Source: Rhodobacterales bacterium LSUCC0031 (GTDB taxonomy: Bacteria; Pseudomonadota; Alphaproteobacteria; Rhodobacterales; Rhodobacteraceae). Taken from it: a stretch of DNA of 64,000 nucleotides. The notes beneath the pieces are model-generated. The model had not been told where the DNA came from, made no database searches, and saw only the letters and a list, made by a program, of their open reading frames with translations. The stretch covers positions 50,001-114,000 of the forward strand of contig WVSP01000001.1 of assembly GCA_015689735.1 (NCBI GenBank), in the 5' to 3' direction. A program made the position numbers and the translations under genes. Shown piece by piece: positions 40,978-49,561 of this stretch. Position 1 is the first letter of the stretch, and each line of letters begins with the position of its first letter.

Positions 40978-42674
40978 CCGACAGCCAAGAGCGCTGGCAA
41001 AGGGTCAATCTCGCGCTGGCCTGCTTCGCACTCGACCCGGCGGCATTGGGTGGTATCTGGTTGCGCGCGCGTGTTGGCCCTGTTCGCGATCGCGTCCAAA
41101 AAGGTGTCGAAATTGCCTTGCAGGGTCAAATTTTGCGTCGGCTTCACCCCGGCATCGGGGATGACGCACTGTTTGGTGGGATCGACCTTGCCGCAACCTT
41201 GGCCCAAGGACATGTGGTGCGGACGCGCGGCATACTGGACGAGAACGCCGTGTTGCTGATGCCGATGGCCGAACGTGTCAAGGCAGCGTTGGCCGCCCGC
41301 CTTGCAGGAGCGCTTGACGCGGGCAAGGGGTTGGCCCTGATCGCATATGACGAAGGCGCCGAGCCAGAGGAACGCCTGCCGCAAGCCTTGGCCGATCGGT
41401 TGGCAATCCATCTCGATCTTGCTGATCAGGGTCTATCCGATGCGCCGGAACTGGCGCTCGACCAATCCGCCCTCGCCGCCGCGCGGTTACTTTTGCCCCA
41501 TGTCACGGTTCCAGATCACGCCATTTGCGACGTGGCGACGGTTGCCGCACGCTTGGGCATCAGGTCGCTGCGCGCACCGCTGCAAGCGCTGGCCTTGGCC
41601 CGTGCAAGTGCCGCGCTGATGGGCGAAACCTGTGTCGATCATGCGGATCTGACACTTGCGGTCGAGTTGGTCTTGGCCCCGCGCGCCACCCAGCTCCCGC
41701 AAGAAGAGCAGGAGGCGCAAGAGGCCCCACCAGATCCGCCGCACCCCGAAGAGCCCGAGAAAGCTCATGAGGCGCAAGATCAAGACCAGATCGACCTACC
41801 CCCGCTCGAGATGCTGATCGAGGCTGCGAAAGCGATCCTCCCCCCCGACCTTTTGGCCCGGCTGCAAGCGGGGCGCGCAGCGCGCCAAGCCCCCGCCGCT
41901 AACGGATCGGGCGCTGTCAAGAAGGGCAATCGCCGTGGGCGCCCGTTGCCTGCGCGACCAGGGCGGATCGGCAGCGAGGCGCGTGTCGATCTTGTGGCCA
42001 CGCTGCGCGCCGCCGCGCCTTGGCAACCGATGCGCCGCAAGGCCACAGGCAAGACCGATCAACTCCATATCCGCATGTCCGACATCCGCCTGCGCCAGTT
42101 CGCGGAAACATCGGATCGGGCGATCATCTTCGTGGTCGATGCCTCGGGCTCGGCGGCTTTGGCCCGCTTGGGCGAGGCCAAGGGCGCCATCGAATTGCTC
42201 TTGGGCGAGGCCTATGCGCGGCGCGATCATGTTGCCCTTATCGCCTTTCGCGGGGACGGGGCCGATGTGCTGTTGCCGCCGACCCGGTCACTCGTGCAAA
42301 CAAAGCGCCGCTTGGTCCAGTTGGCGGGTGGTGGTGGCACACCCTTGGCCGCCGGGTTGAAGGCCGGGCTTGAATTGGCGCTGACTGCGCAAGGCAAAGG
42401 GATGACGGCTTCGGTCGCGATTCTGACCGATGGTCGGGCCAATGTCGATCTGGCCGGAATTGCCAATCGCACCCAAGCTGCCGCGGATGCCACCGCCATG
42501 GCCAGGGCGATCCGGGCGCGCGCAATCCCTGCACTGGTGATCGATACAGGCATCAGACCGACGCAAGCGCTTGCGTCGATCGCAAGCGATTTGGGCGCAC
42601 CGTATCTGGCTTTGCCGCGCGCCGATGCGCGATCCTTGTCTGCGGCGGTGGATGCATCGCTGAACCTTGCATGA
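40974..42674 (+). CDS. bchD: Magnesium chelatase subunit D
   Basis: A 566-residue protein starting at a GTG that overlaps bchI. The N-terminal third is a degenerate AAA+ module, followed by a proline- and acid-rich linker (about residues 240-280), and a C-terminal von Willebrand A domain with the metal site DASGSAA (about 386-392). It forms the platform of the BchI-BchD motor and contacts BchH. Overlaps bchO by 4 bases. Confidence 0.96.
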   Translation: MTDSQERWQRVNLALACFALDPAALGGIWLRARVGPVRDRVQKGVEIALQGQILRRLHPGIGDDALFGGIDLAATLAQGHVVRTRGILDENAVLLMPMAERVKAALAARLAGALDAGKGLALIAYDEGAEPEERLPQALADRLAIHLDLADQGLSDAPELALDQSALAAARLLLPHVTVPDHAICDVATVAARLGIRSLRAPLQALALARASAALMGETCVDHADLTLAVELVLAPRATQLPQEEQEAQEAPPDPPHPEEPEKAHEAQDQDQIDLPPLEMLIEAAKAILPPDLLARLQAGRAARQAPAANGSGAVKKGNRRGRPLPARPGRIGSEARVDLVATLRAAAPWQPMRRKATGKTDQLHIRMSDIRLRQFAETSDRAIIFVVDASGSAALARLGEAKGAIELLLGEAYARRDHVALIAFRGDGADVLLPPTRSLVQTKRRLVQLAGGGGTPLAAGLKAGLELALTAQGKGMTASVAILTDGRANVDLAGIANRTQAAADATAMARAIRARAIPALVIDTGIRPTQALASIASDLGAPYLALPRADARSLSAAVDASLNLA

Positions 42675-43531
42675 ACGGGGGCGAGTTGCCGCCACCCGAC
42701 TGGCCCAATGCCACGGCCAGCCGGATCATCGCGGCCAAGCCGCATCGCTGGCATGTGCAGATCCTCGGCAGGGGGCCAGATGTGCTTTTGCTGCATGGCG
42801 CGGGTGCCTCAAGCCATAGCTGGGCGGCGCTCATGGCCGATCTTGCCCATGATCACCGCGTGATCGCGCTTGACCTACCCGGCCATGGCTGGACGCGCAG
42901 CCCCAAGGGCCGTGCGCGACTGGGCGATGTCGCGCGCGACATCGCGGCCCTTTGTCAGCAGGAGGGTTGGCAGCCACAGCTGGTCATTGGCCATTCCGCA
43001 GGGGGTGCGATTAGTCTCGAGTTAGTGCGTCAGGGTCTTATTTCGCCGCAACATCTGATCATCATCAACGGCGCGCTCGAGAATTTCCAAGGCACCGCGG
43101 GATGGCTTTTTCCTGTCATGGCCAAGATGCTGGCGCTGAACCCGTTTACTGGTTTCTTGATTGCACAAGGTGGGCGCGGGGTGTCACAGGTGCGCAGCAT
43201 CCTTGCATCGGCTGGAACCACCCTCGAGGATCAGGGGCTTGCGCATTACGCCCGTTTGATCGGGCGTCGCGCCCATGTCGAAGGAACATTGGCGATGATG
43301 GCGCAGTGGTCGCTTGATGCGTTGAACATGGCATTGCCCGCAATCACGGCGCCCACGCTGTTCATCCATGGGGCGAATGACGCGGCTGTGCCGCTTCGGG
43401 TGGCCGAACAGGCCGTGCGGGCCATGCCTGAGGCGACACTCATCACCTTACCCGGCATAGGTCATCTCGCCCATGAAGAGGCCCCGGCGATCGTCGTCGC
43501 TTCAATCCGGCGATTCATCCAGCCGGCATGA
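42671..43531 (+). CDS. bchO: BchO, putative magnesium chelatase accessory alpha/beta hydrolase
   Basis: A 286-residue alpha/beta hydrolase. LLLHGAGASSHSW near residue 38 gives the oxyanion loop, VIGHSAGGAISLELV the nucleophile elbow, and a C-terminal GIGHLAHEEAP the likely catalytic His. BchO is conserved in this operon in purple bacteria, and its exact role in Mg-chelation is not settled. It is the last gene of crtA-bchIDO; a hairpin follows at 43536. Confidence 0.92.
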   Translation: MNGGELPPPDWPNATASRIIAAKPHRWHVQILGRGPDVLLLHGAGASSHSWAALMADLAHDHRVIALDLPGHGWTRSPKGRARLGDVARDIAALCQQEGWQPQLVIGHSAGGAISLELVRQGLISPQHLIIINGALENFQGTAGWLFPVMAKMLALNPFTGFLIAQGGRGVSQVRSILASAGTTLEDQGLAHYARLIGRRAHVEGTLAMMAQWSLDALNMALPAITAPTLFIHGANDAAVPLRVAEQAVRAMPEATLITLPGIGHLAHEEAPAIVVASIRRFIQPA

Positions 43532-43535
43532 GAAA

Positions 43536-43560
43536 GGGCGCCCGGTCGGGGCGCCCTGTC
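43536..43560. terminator. Hairpin between bchO and the c2-type cytochrome gene
   Basis: GGGCGCCC (43536-43543), loop GGTCG, GGGCGCCC (43549-43556). On the minus strand the stem is followed by TTTCTC, so it probably ends the cytochrome/puh transcript; no T-run follows on the plus strand. Confidence 0.65.
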
Positions 43561-43593
43561 CGCGGGTTGCCGTCAAGAAACCCTATGATCTGA

Positions 43594-44037
43594 TCACTGG
43601 GCTGCGAGTGATACAAGGTAGGCGTAAACGTTCTTTGCATCCGCTTCCGAACGGACACGGAAGCTCATCGCGCCGCGGGCGGAATTGTTGCCGGTCGCCT
43701 CGCGGATATAGCCGGTCGGGTCCTGCACATAGGCGACAAAGCTTTCTTCGGTCACGAGGATGCCGGCATCTTTCAGTGCCGTCATGCCGGGGGACCAGCG
43801 GAAATCTTCGATATGCGCCCAGGTCTTGCCGGCGATGCCGTACAGGTTCGGGCCGGTGCGCGCGTTGCGCCCTGCCAAAACCTCACCCGCTTCGTTCTGC
43901 ACCACGTGGCAAGCCACGCACTGGTTGAACACACGTTCGCCTGCCGCCGCATCACCCGACGCAGCATGGGCATCAGCCATGGCCATCGGTGCCGACAAGA
44001 ACAAGGCAGCGGCGGCGAGCACGATTTTGCGACTCAT
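43594..44037 (-). CDS. cycA: Cytochrome c2-type class I cytochrome c
   Basis: A 147-residue periplasmic cytochrome. A Sec signal (about 1-21, cleaved after AMA or nearby) precedes one heme site, CVACH (C40, C43, H44), the RTGPNLYGIAG loop and a C-terminal axial Met region (RGAMSFRV). By position next to hemA and by domain it is probably the c2 that carries electrons between the cytochrome bc1 complex and the reaction centre, though other soluble class I cytochromes are possible. It is the last gene before the hairpin at 43536; a 79-bp gap separates it from hemA, so it may have its own promoter. Confidence 0.85.
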   Translation of the reverse strand: MSRKIVLAAAALFLSAPMAMADAHAASGDAAAGERVFNQCVACHVVQNEAGEVLAGRNARTGPNLYGIAGKTWAHIEDFRWSPGMTALKDAGILVTEESFVAYVQDPTGYIREATGNNSARGAMSFRVRSEADAKNVYAYLVSLAAQ

Positions 44038-44116
44038 AAGGTTGTCTCCCTTCTCGTATGGTCTCGTGAAGGATAAACTATGTCGATCCTGAAAGGGTCC
44101 AGTGCTTTTTTCACTT

Positions 44117-45328
44117 TTACGCGACCGCATGGGCAATCGCGCATTGTTTCCACAAAGTCTTGAGCGCCATGACGAGGTACTCAATATCCTCATCCGTGTG
44201 CAGCGGGCCAGGCGTAAAGCGTAGCCGCTCGGTTCCCTTGGGAACGGTGGGGTAGTTGATCGGCTGCACATAAATGCCGAACTGGTCCATCAAGATATCC
44301 GACAGCATACGGCATTTTACGGGATCTTTGACCATCACGGGAATGATGTGGGATGCATTCATCTCGTGCGGGATACCCTCGGCATCAAGCCGCGCGCGCA
44401 GGCGGGCAACCTGCCGCTTTTGCATGTCGCGCTCATAGCTGCTTTCCTTCAGATGCCGGATCGAGGCAGTGGCGGCGGCTGCCACGGCGGGCGGCAGGGC
44501 GGTAGTGAAGATGAATCCGCTGGCAAAGCTGCGGATGAAATCGACCAAAGCATGGCTTCCGGTGATATAGCCACCCACCACGCCATAGGCCTTGCCCAGT
44601 GTCCCTTCGATCAAGGTGATGCGGTCCATCAGCCCCTCACGTTCCGCGACACCGCCGCCCCGTGGGCCATACATGCCGACAGCATGGACCTCGTCGATAT
44701 AGGTCATGGCGCCATGCTTTTCGGCAACCTCGACGATCTCGCGGATGGGGGCGATGTCGCCATCCATCGAATAGACGGATTCAAAGGCCACGATCTTGGT
44801 CGCATTGGCAGGCAGCGCGGCCAGCTTGCGGTCCAGATCTTCAGGGTCGTTATGCTTCCAGATCACCTTTTGGCAGCGCGCGTGGCGGATCCCCTCGATC
44901 ATCGAGGCATGGTTTAGCTCATCCGACAAGATCACTGCGTTAGGCAGGCGCGCGCCCAAGGTCGAGAGCGCTGCCCAGTTCGAGACATAGCCGCTGGTGA
45001 ACAAAAGCGCCGCTTCCTTGCCATGCAGGTCGGCCAGTTCCGCCTCAAGCTGCTTGTGATGCCACGCATTGCCCGAGATGTTGCGCGTGCCGCCCGCACC
45101 TGTCCCGCATTCCTGCACGGTTTGCACCATCGCGCCAATTACCGCTGGGTGCTGGCCCATGCCCAGATAGTCGTTTGAACACCAAACCGTGACTTCGTCC
45201 TGACCGTGTGAATGGTTTTGCACCCGCGGAAAGGCCCCGCATTTGCGCTGAAGTTCGGCAAAGACGCGGTAATTGCCCTCCTGCTTGAGTTGATCGAGCT
45301 GGGTTTGAAACAGCTTGTCAAAATTCAT
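44117..45328 (-). CDS. hemA: 5-aminolevulinate synthase
   Basis: A 403-residue PLP enzyme that condenses glycine and succinyl-CoA to 5-aminolevulinate, the alphaproteobacterial entry to tetrapyrroles. The PLP lysine lies in [17 protein letters not shown] (about residue 246), and [20 protein letters not shown] is the conserved Asp/His segment. It begins [20 protein letters not shown], a typical ALAS start. It overlaps puhE by 4 bases, coupling precursor supply to pigment-protein assembly genes. Confidence 0.98.
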   Translation of the reverse strand: MNFDKLFQTQLDQLKQEGNYRVFAELQRKCGAFPRVQNHSHGQDEVTVWCSNDYLGMGQHPAVIGAMVQTVQECGTGAGGTRNISGNAWHHKQLEAELADLHGKEAALLFTSGYVSNWAALSTLGARLPNAVILSDELNHASMIEGIRHARCQKVIWKHNDPEDLDRKLAALPANATKIVAFESVYSMDGDIAPIREIVEVAEKHGAMTYIDEVHAVGMYGPRGGGVAEREGLMDRITLIEGTLGKAYGVVGGYITGSHALVDFIRSFASGFIFTTALPPAVAAAATASIRHLKESSYERDMQKRQVARLRARLDAEGIPHEMNASHIIPVMVKDPVKCRMLSDILMDQFGIYVQPINYPTVPKGTERLRFTPGPLHTDEDIEYLVMALKTLWKQCAIAHAVA

Positions 45329-46140
45329 CGGGCATCCTCGCTTGTCTTAATGGCTTGGTTGGGTGCTGTCCGCTCTGCAAGCATCCAGCGCCAGAGTTTC
45401 TCGTCCGGAAGCGGAAGCACCATGAACCAGTGCTCCAGCAAGGCGAGCGCGGTCAGCGCGCTCAAAAGGGCAAAGCCGACGATATCGGCCTGCGTTTCGA
45501 CCGCCCATATCCGCTCCAGAAAACAGGCCACAGCAAAGCTGAGCGCAGTGATCGAGATCGGAAACAGCCAGTTCATCCGCGCGATGCGGAAATGGCTGGG
45601 CAGGTGGTTCAGATGCTCGGGGATGAACTCCACATTGATCTTGCGGACCCCGAGATAGAGGTTGAGCTTGGCCGACACACGCGCGGCAAACAGCACCGCG
45701 AATGTCCACATCCCGAATTGGTTCACGGCGCCATAGCTTGCAGCAATCATCGCCAGAAGCGTAAAGGCCAACAGCATTTCATGATAAGCAACCGTCCCCC
45801 ATGCGCGGATGAAGCGTTCCCACTCCGGAACCCCCGCCTTGAGCGGTTGGCGCACCGGGCCGGTGATCACCCCGGTCAGAAAGGCCAGTTCGATCCAGCC
45901 CCACAGCGCAAGCGCCGACAGGAAAGCGACATAAACGCCCGCCACGCTGGCATTACCCAACGTGTCGAGAAAGCCGAAGCCGCCCAATAACAGAAAGGGC
46001 AGGTTCCAAAGCACGGCCCAAAGCCGCGCCTTGGCCCCTTCACGATCCGCGCGCCGCACCGCCATAAGGATCGCCCCGGTGGCGAACCACCAGAGAAACA
46101 GGGCCACAAGGGCTGCGATCCACGGTGAGGCAAGCATCAA
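45325..46140 (-). CDS. puhE: Photosynthetic complex assembly protein PuhE
   Basis: A 271-residue integral membrane protein with about seven hydrophobic segments; the pattern [20 protein letters not shown] at the N-terminus and [20 protein letters not shown] in the middle are PuhE features. In Rhodobacter PuhE limits or balances bacteriochlorophyll production and assembly of the reaction centre. It lies between acsF and hemA and overlaps both by 4 bases. Confidence 0.9.
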   Translation of the reverse strand: MMLASPWIAALVALFLWWFATGAILMAVRRADREGAKARLWAVLWNLPFLLLGGFGFLDTLGNASVAGVYVAFLSALALWGWIELAFLTGVITGPVRQPLKAGVPEWERFIRAWGTVAYHEMLLAFTLLAMIAASYGAVNQFGMWTFAVLFAARVSAKLNLYLGVRKINVEFIPEHLNHLPSHFRIARMNWLFPISITALSFAVACFLERIWAVETQADIVGFALLSALTALALLEHWFMVLPLPDEKLWRWMLAERTAPNQAIKTSEDAR

Positions 46141-47249
46141 TAAGCAGGCTCCAACCGGGTCGAAGCTGGCACTTGGTGCTTGATCGCCGGAATGGTCAAA
46201 AGCCCGACAAAAGCCGCCGCCGCCCGCATTGAGGCGGTCAATCGCTTGATCGGATTGCCCGCCTTTTTCGCGCGGTCCAAATCGGCGTTGGCACGTTGCA
46301 GCGCCACAAGCCCCGGCTGCCAGCGCGGATGGTCGATATCGAGCGTGATCGGGAACACCTGCTTCGAGATGGTCGAGGTCTTGGTGAACACCTCATGCGC
46401 ATACCAATCGGGATCGACACCAAGGGCTGCGTGAAAAGCCGGGCGCTGGTGGTCGCGCACATACATGGTGGAATAGACCGCCGTGAGGAAGAACTTGATC
46501 CAAAGAACATTGACGCCGCTCGTCAGCTTGGGATCGGTCTTCATCAGAAGCGCAAAGGCCTCGCCATGGCTGAACTCGTCGTTGCACCATTCGCGGAACC
46601 ACTTGAAGATCGGGTGAAACCGCAACTCGGGGTTCGCTTCGAGGTGGCGGTAGATGGTGATGTAACGCGCGTAGCCGATCTTTTCCGACAGGTAGGTGGC
46701 GTAGTAGATGAACTTGGGCCGGAAATAGGTGTATTTCTTCTTTTGGGTGAGAAAGCCGAGGTTCACGGCGATCCCCGCTTCGCGCAGCGCATCGTTGATG
46801 AAACCCGCATGCCGCGCCTCGTCACGCGCCATAAGCTGGAACAGCGTCACGATATCCTCGTTATTGCCGCGCCGTTTCATCTCCTTGTAGAGCACGCAAC
46901 CCGAAAATTCGGCCGTGCAGGACGAGACGAGGAAATCGATGAACTCTCGCTTGAGCTTGGGTTCCATCCCGTCCCAATCGACATGGTCCCAATCCTCGTT
47001 TTTCTTGAAGTGGCCCTTATTGGGGTCGCTTTTCATCTGGTCGATGAGCGTGTCCCAATCCTTGCGTACCGGGCTGACGTCGATCGCATCCATCTCGTCG
47101 AAATCGGTGGTGTAGAAGCGCGGCGTGAGCAGCGTGTTCTGCATCGCAAGCGCGGTGGCACCCTCGCTATCGACGATGCCTTGATGGTTGTCGGCGGCCA
47201 GCGCTTCTTCGACGGTGGCAGCATCGGCGGAATGGGTCATGTCTTTCAT
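46137..47249 (-). CDS. acsF: Mg-protoporphyrin IX monomethyl ester aerobic oxidative cyclase
   Basis: A 370-residue diiron enzyme. Two E-x-x-H-type metal sites are visible: ARDEARHAGFIND and CNDEFSHGEAFAL, with further acids in SSCTAEFSGCVLYKEMKRRG. It closes ring E of bacteriochlorophyll using oxygen. The oxygen-independent alternative, BchE, is not in this window. It overlaps puhE and the unknown gene upstream by 4 bases. Confidence 0.97.
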   Translation of the reverse strand: MKDMTHSADAATVEEALAADNHQGIVDSEGATALAMQNTLLTPRFYTTDFDEMDAIDVSPVRKDWDTLIDQMKSDPNKGHFKKNEDWDHVDWDGMEPKLKREFIDFLVSSCTAEFSGCVLYKEMKRRGNNEDIVTLFQLMARDEARHAGFINDALREAGIAVNLGFLTQKKKYTYFRPKFIYYATYLSEKIGYARYITIYRHLEANPELRFHPIFKWFREWCNDEFSHGEAFALLMKTDPKLTSGVNVLWIKFFLTAVYSTMYVRDHQRPAFHAALGVDPDWYAHEVFTKTSTISKQVFPITLDIDHPRWQPGLVALQRANADLDRAKKAGNPIKRLTASMRAAAAFVGLLTIPAIKHQVPASTRLEPAY

Positions 47250-47548
47250 AGCGCGACCTCCTCGCTAAAGGAAAATTCACAAAGCTCCATGAACTCGAAA
47301 TCGCCGGTCATCCGGGTCCAAAGCTGCTCGAGTTTGCTGGCGCGCGTGATGCGGGCGATGCGCTGTTCGCGCACGATCTCGCCATAGGGCGCCATCACGG
47401 GCGGGCCCTGCACCTGAACCTCGTCGCCGGGGTTGATCACCGCGCCGTTCAGAAACTTCACATGCGCATGCAGGCTGTCGAAGCGGTGACTGACCTCCAC
47501 TTCGCACGGCGCGGTTTCAAAGTCTTTCGTAAGCCATCCCATGGTCAT
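47246..47548 (-). CDS. Uncharacterised photosynthesis-cluster protein
   Basis: A 100-residue soluble protein between puhC and acsF, overlapping both by 4 bases. Its N-terminal part (TAPCEVEVSHRFDSLHAHVKFLNGAVINPGDEV) looks beta-rich, like a small barrel or OB-type fold, followed by a helical middle (YGEIVREQRIARITRASKLE) and an acidic end. I recall similar small genes at this place in other Rhodobacterales clusters. Tight operon coupling suggests a role in pigment or complex assembly, perhaps with AcsF, but no function is known to me. Confidence 0.75.
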   Translation of the reverse strand: MTMGWLTKDFETAPCEVEVSHRFDSLHAHVKFLNGAVINPGDEVQVQGPPVMAPYGEIVREQRIARITRASKLEQLWTRMTGDFEFMELCEFSFSEEVAL

Positions 47549-48033
47549 TCCTCCAGCATGCGGGCAAAGACCCGCTCGTTGCTTGCGCCGAACCCGAACA
47601 ATTCTGCCCGGAAGTCGGTCAGATCATCGCGAAGCCCGATGCGTCCGTCTGAAAAACGCACCAACCGGATAGGCTCCGACGCATGGCGACCAATGGCCCC
47701 CCTCTCGCGCTCCAGCACGCGGTAGATTCCGGCGACAAAGCCGCCTTCCTCAGGCCCCAGATCGAGGATCAGGGACCCGTTCAGGTCCAGTACACGGGCG
47801 GACCCGTCCATCTGGCCGAAGATGCGGATCATCCGCTCTTGCACGGCTGGCACCTCGGCCTCCGATGGCGGCATCGCCTCGAGCGGGCGGTCGGTCAGCC
47901 GCGCATAGGCGACGATGATCAACACGCACACGCACAACACGAACATCGCGCGCACAAGGATGGTCGGCACCATCTCGCGGTCGCGCTCGACCAGTTTCTG
48001 TTCGGCCTTTGTATAGCTGCGGGTATAGGCCAT
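47545..48033 (-). CDS. puhC: Photosynthetic complex assembly protein PuhC
   Basis: A 162-residue protein with one N-terminal membrane anchor (about residues 26-46) and a periplasmic domain (RVLDLNGSLILDLGPEEGGFVAGIYRVLERER). PuhC helps form the reaction centre-LH1 core in Rhodobacter. Five bases separate it from puhB; it overlaps the small downstream gene by 4. Confidence 0.92.
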   Translation of the reverse strand: MAYTRSYTKAEQKLVERDREMVPTILVRAMFVLCVCVLIIVAYARLTDRPLEAMPPSEAEVPAVQERMIRIFGQMDGSARVLDLNGSLILDLGPEEGGFVAGIYRVLERERGAIGRHASEPIRLVRFSDGRIGLRDDLTDFRAELFGFGASNERVFARMLEE

Positions 48034-48038
48034 GGCGC

Positions 48039-48683
48039 TTACTCCGCCGCAACCGGCCGATGGGCCGGGGCGCGTTCGATGACGGGTTCACTGACAGCAG
48101 TTTCCGCCGCCTCGGCCAGGATCGCGGCAACCTTGCGCGCATCGGGGATGCAACGCAGCGCGGGCTGGGTATGCTTCATCTTCCACGGGCGCACATGCGG
48201 CCATGTTAGCACATAAGATAGCCGCGCGCCGTCATCCTCCATCAATTCAAGCGCGATGGTGCCGGTGCCATTCTTGCGCAGGCCTAGCGTGGCATTCGCG
48301 ATCTTCTTGAAGGGCAGGTTCAGCGTCATGGTCAGCGCCGCGCCAATGCGCATCGCGACGCGTTTGTTGGTGATGGTATAGACCGTGGCCTTGGCCTGCA
48401 TCAGGGCAACCAATGCCAACAGGGCGCAAACGATCATCCCGAGCACCAGAAAGAACGACGCCGCCGTGGCGCTGTCAGCCCAGCTTTCGGTCGCGGCCCC
48501 GCCAATCGTGCGCCATGCGAACAGAAAGGCAAAATAGCCCGCGACCCACCAGAAGTTCAGGCTTTCGCAGGCAAGCTGCCACCAGCTTGGCTGGCCTTGC
48601 CATAGGATTTCCTCTCCGCGCGGCAATTCCTCGGGCAGGCCGCGCACGGGTTCGGTGGCGAAATCATCGTGATCATGCGACAT
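48039..48683 (-). CDS. puhB: Photosynthetic complex assembly protein PuhB
   Basis: A 214-residue membrane protein with about three hydrophobic segments (roughly residues 42-60, 72-100) and a cytoplasmic PH-like/bPH-type part (VYTITNKRVAMRIGAALT). PuhB aids reaction centre assembly. An ATG at 48701 is possible, but the ATG at 48683 follows GGAGAAACGACCG and is preferred. Confidence 0.92.
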   Translation of the reverse strand: MSHDHDDFATEPVRGLPEELPRGEEILWQGQPSWWQLACESLNFWWVAGYFAFLFAWRTIGGAATESWADSATAASFFLVLGMIVCALLALVALMQAKATVYTITNKRVAMRIGAALTMTLNLPFKKIANATLGLRKNGTGTIALELMEDDGARLSYVLTWPHVRPWKMKHTQPALRCIPDARKVAAILAEAAETAVSEPVIERAPAHRPVAAE

Positions 48684-48711
48684 CGGTCGTTTCTCCTTCA
48701 TCGGTCGTGAT

Positions 48712-48740
48712 CCGGCGCGCGGGTCTGAAGCGCGCGCCGG
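48712..48740 (-). other. Intercistronic hairpin between puhA and puhB
   Basis: CCGGCGCGC (48712-48720) and GCGCGCCGG (48732-48740) form a strong stem beginning 9 bases after the puhA stop. It may protect the puhA message from 3' decay or partly stop transcription, giving more reaction centre subunit H than assembly factors. No strong T-run follows in the minus direction, so stabilisation or processing is more likely than full termination. Confidence 0.6.
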
Positions 48741-48748
48741 CTTTTAGT

Positions 48749-49534
48749 TTACAGGAGCGGGTCGAGACGTTCCTGAGACGCGTAAAGGATGCCGGCGCCG
48801 TAATAGGCCGAGATCTTTTCTTCCTCGAGTAGGGTGATCTGCGTGCGGGATTTGGTAAGCGGCACAGCGGCGAAATGCTGGCCATGGATTGCATTGATCT
48901 TCACCTTGCCGCCCCAGATCCGGCAGAAGGTCATCGGCACCAGCCGTGTCCCGCCGCCATGATCGGCATCAAGCTCTATCTCAAGGTAGCGGATGAGCTG
49001 TTCGGGGGCATCGACCCACATATCGCTGATCGTCCCCACCACGGCACCGTCACCGGCCACGACCGGAAGCCCGCGCGGATCGCGCCCGGCCGAGACGCGA
49101 AAGGTCTCTGTCTGGCCCATCGGCACGATCTTGGCATGCCCGTGGCCGTCGAGTTCCGGTACATCACGGCGCGGCGTCCATGCGCCCGAGCCGACGCCGG
49201 CCAACATCGGGTCGGCGACCGGGTCATAGGGGTAGCCGTTCGAGGTGCCAAAGCTTGACCGCTCCATCGCCAAGTCGCTGCGGCGGTGTGCATCTTCGTT
49301 CTCGATCGACGGCACGGTAACTTCGCCGCGACCATGCATCAGCTTGAAGGTCTTGGGATTGGGAACCGGGAAAGGCCCTTGGTTGGGCGCAAGCGTCCCA
49401 TCCTCGTTTTCCAGCGGATAGCCTTCACGCATGTTCTCGGTCTGCAAATAATAGATCAGCAGGGCGAAAAAGATCCAGAATAGCCAGATTGACAGGCTGG
49501 CGAGGTCGAAATTGCCGAAGAATGTAGCTTCCAT
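48749..49534 (-). CDS. puhA: Photosynthetic reaction centre subunit H
   Basis: A 261-residue protein: a short periplasmic start, one membrane helix (about 12-30, SIWLFWIFFALLIYYLQTEN), then a cytoplasmic beta-rich PRC-barrel domain (GDGAVVGTISDMWVDAPEQL). It begins MEATFFGNFDLASLSIW, the normal H-subunit start. Subunit H caps the L-M core near the QB quinone site. The L and M genes (puf) are not in the window. Confidence 0.98.
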   Translation of the reverse strand: MEATFFGNFDLASLSIWLFWIFFALLIYYLQTENMREGYPLENEDGTLAPNQGPFPVPNPKTFKLMHGRGEVTVPSIENEDAHRRSDLAMERSSFGTSNGYPYDPVADPMLAGVGSGAWTPRRDVPELDGHGHAKIVPMGQTETFRVSAGRDPRGLPVVAGDGAVVGTISDMWVDAPEQLIRYLEIELDADHGGGTRLVPMTFCRIWGGKVKINAIHGQHFAAVPLTKSRTQITLLEEEKISAYYGAGILYASQERLDPLL

Positions 49535-49561
49535 GATGGTGTCCTCTCGGTTTCGGCGGTC

